Origin: a bacterium
Lineage (GTDB): Bacteria; Patescibacteriota; Saccharimonadia; Saccharimonadales; UBA4665
Reading direction: 5' to 3'
Length of the DNA: 5,789 bases
Assembly: GCA_029549845.1 (NCBI GenBank)
Contig: JAKPIL010000170.1
Coordinates: forward strand, 1 to 5,789
In this document: piece by piece, positions 4,766 to 5,789 of the stretch
Numbering within the stretch: the first letter of the stretch is position 1
Layout of the letters: every line of letters begins with the position of its first letter
Translations under genes and position numbers: made by a program
The notes under the pieces: generated by a model
What the model was told of the DNA's origin: nothing
Databases searched by the model: none
Seen by the model: the letters and a program-made list of their open reading frames with translations, nothing else

Positions 4766-5440
4766 ATGCTGGACGTACAAAACCTTATCAAGACATTCCG
4801 AACCGAGGGAGATACCGTTACGGCTGTAGACAATGTGTCGTTCACGGTGGCAGGTGGTGAGTTTGCCTCCATTGTCGGTAAGAGCGGCAGCGGCAAAAGT
4901 ACCCTGCTGGCACTGCTGGGCGCGCTCGATACTCCCACGAGCGGACATATCATCATAGGTGATGACGACATTGCCCAGTTACGCGACCGGGCGCTCATAG
5001 AATACCGCCGTTCGCGGATTGGCTTTGTATTCCAAAGTTATAACCTTGTGCCTAACTTAAGCGCGCTCGAAAACGTCATGCTACCCATGGAGTATGCTGG
5101 ACTAAACCCCACAGAACGCCGTAAACGCGCCAAAAAACTACTTGACCAGGTTGGCATCAGCGATGACAAACAGGTACGTAAACCTGGCAGAATGAGTGGC
5201 GGCGAACAGCAGCGTGTCTCTATTGCCCGCGCACTTGCGAATAAACCCAAACTTATCCTGGCCGATGAGCCGACTGGGAACCTCGACAGCGAGAACGGTA
5301 AGATGGTATTTGACCTGCTCCACAAACTTGCCAAAAGTGAACACACTACCATCCTCGTTGTGACGCACGATCTCGACATTGCTGGACGCACCGACCGCAC
5401 CTTCCGCCTTGTCGACGGCAAATTACAAAAGAAGAAATAG
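4766..5440 (+). CDS. ABC transporter ATP-binding protein (MacB/LolD-type)
   Basis: The cytoplasmic ATPase driving the permease encoded just upstream. It has 224 residues, typical for the LolD/MacB NBD class, and all motifs are intact. These are Walker A GKSGSGKST (38-46), Q-loop FVFQSYNL (Q90), signature MSGGEQQR (143-150), Walker B LILADEP (163-169) with catalytic E168, D-loop GNLDS (171-175) and H-loop VVTHD (H201). The YNLVPNLSALENVMLPM segment after the Q-loop is typical of this class. The ATG follows the permease TAA by 1 nt, and its ribosome site GAGGAG (4752-4757) lies inside the permease's last codons, so the two are translationally coupled. The C-terminus ends in a Lys-rich tail. Substrate is unknown. 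Confidence 0.96.
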   Translation: MLDVQNLIKTFRTEGDTVTAVDNVSFTVAGGEFASIVGKSGSGKSTLLALLGALDTPTSGHIIIGDDDIAQLRDRALIEYRRSRIGFVFQSYNLVPNLSALENVMLPMEYAGLNPTERRKRAKKLLDQVGISDDKQVRKPGRMSGGEQQRVSIARALANKPKLILADEPTGNLDSENGKMVFDLLHKLAKSEHTTILVVTHDLDIAGRTDRTFRLVDGKLQKKK

Positions 5441-5469
5441 CCTACTTTCGCTCCACAAGCGCCCCATGC

Positions 5470-5475
5470 TACACT
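5470..5475 (+). promoter_or_regulatory. -10 box of a probable leaderless folP promoter
   Basis: TGC-TACACT is an extended -10 identical over nine bases to that of the tRNA-Lys promoter. No convincing -35 is present. The box ends 7 nt before the folP ATG and there is no Shine-Dalgarno site in between, so the transcript probably starts at the start codon. It sits in the 42-bp gap after the ATPase gene. Confidence 0.5.
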
Positions 5476-5482
5476 CGAAGAC

Positions 5483-5789
5483 ATGACGCAACTGATTGGA
5501 ATTGTAAATGTCACGCCTGATAGTTTTAGTGACGGCGGCGAGTTCTTCGCACCCGACGCGGCGATTGCCCAGGCCGAAAAACTTTTTGCCGATGGTGCCG
5601 CCATCGTCGATGTGGGCGCCGAGTCGACCCGACCACACGCCACCCCCGCTCAGTGATGATGAGGAATGGGCCCGGCTCGAGCCAGTCCTACAGCCGCTCG
5701 TGCCCCACTATCCTGGAAGAATATCAGTCGATAGCTACCACCCGGCGACCATTGAGAAAGCCCTGCGCCTTGGCGACATACTCGTCAAT
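5483..5789 (+). CDS. folP: Dihydropteroate synthase, 3' end outside the window; frameshifted as read
   Basis: Condenses p-aminobenzoate with 6-hydroxymethyl-dihydropterin diphosphate to give dihydropteroate in folate synthesis; target of sulfonamides. The first DHPS signature is GIVNVTPDSFSDGG (residues 6-19); the second is GAAIVDVGAESTRP (about 39-52). As given, the frame from 5483 hits TGA at 5654-5656 after 57 codons. Reading from the +1 frame continues the protein without a break (PLSDDEEWARLEP... SVDSYHPATIEKAL, with the DHPS VDS motif) to the window edge. The break maps to five C at 5643-5647; four C would restore ATPLSDDEEW. The N-terminus is short, starting almost at the first signature, which fits a leaderless start. 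Either a sequencing error or a recent inactivating mutation explains the shift. Confidence 0.88.

Noticed and set aside
5038..5643. Minus-strand 201-codon open frame
   Set aside because: It is antisense to the well-supported ATPase and folP genes and has no recognisable domain or ribosome site.
5654..5662. Recoded TGA (alternative genetic code) in folP
   Set aside because: Three TGA codons in a row occur in this frame, and the homologous protein continues in another frame, so a frameshift explains it and recoding does not.

Overview
This looks like a chromosomal segment of a small-genome bacterium. The best guess is a Patescibacteria/Candidate Phyla Radiation lineage such as Saccharibacteria. 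That is inference from style: probable leaderless genes, recurring TGN-TAYAMT-type -10 boxes, a MacB/FtsX-like permease with an adjacent ATPase, and an isolated prs. No rRNA or marker gene confirms it. All complete genes end in TAG or TAA and none needs TGA as a sense codon, so the standard code (table 11) fits.

Layout, left to right. Positions 1-55 (minus strand) may hold the first 18 codons of a zinc-ribbon protein, possibly a transposase. A near-perfect inverted repeat (58-85) separates it from a divergent membrane-protein gene (176-877). Next is a complete tRNA-Lys(CTT) gene (979-1055) with its own promoter. Downstream lies about 185 bp of very structured DNA: four successive hairpins, all with 3-nt loops, an inverted copy of part of the tRNA T-arm region, and an exact 21-bp direct copy of the tRNA 3' end (1034-1054 repeated at 1220-1240). 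This is the most unusual part of the window. It resembles an integration scar or a small non-autonomous element at a tRNA 3' end.

A soluble protein of unknown function follows (about 1289-1930, probably leaderless). After a spacer with several inverted repeats comes prs (PRPP synthase, 2143-3162). Then there is a two-gene ABC transporter operon: a MacB/FtsX-type permease (3364-4764) and its ATPase (4766-5440), separated by 1 nt. Last is the start of folP (dihydropteroate synthase, 5483 to the window edge). In this sequence folP carries a 1-nt frameshift in a run of five C.

Functionally the genes are mostly independent units: tRNA supply, PRPP synthesis, a membrane transporter or envelope-remodelling complex, and folate synthesis. 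Only the permease/ATPase pair is a clear operon. I see no defence system, CRISPR array or toxin-antitoxin pair.
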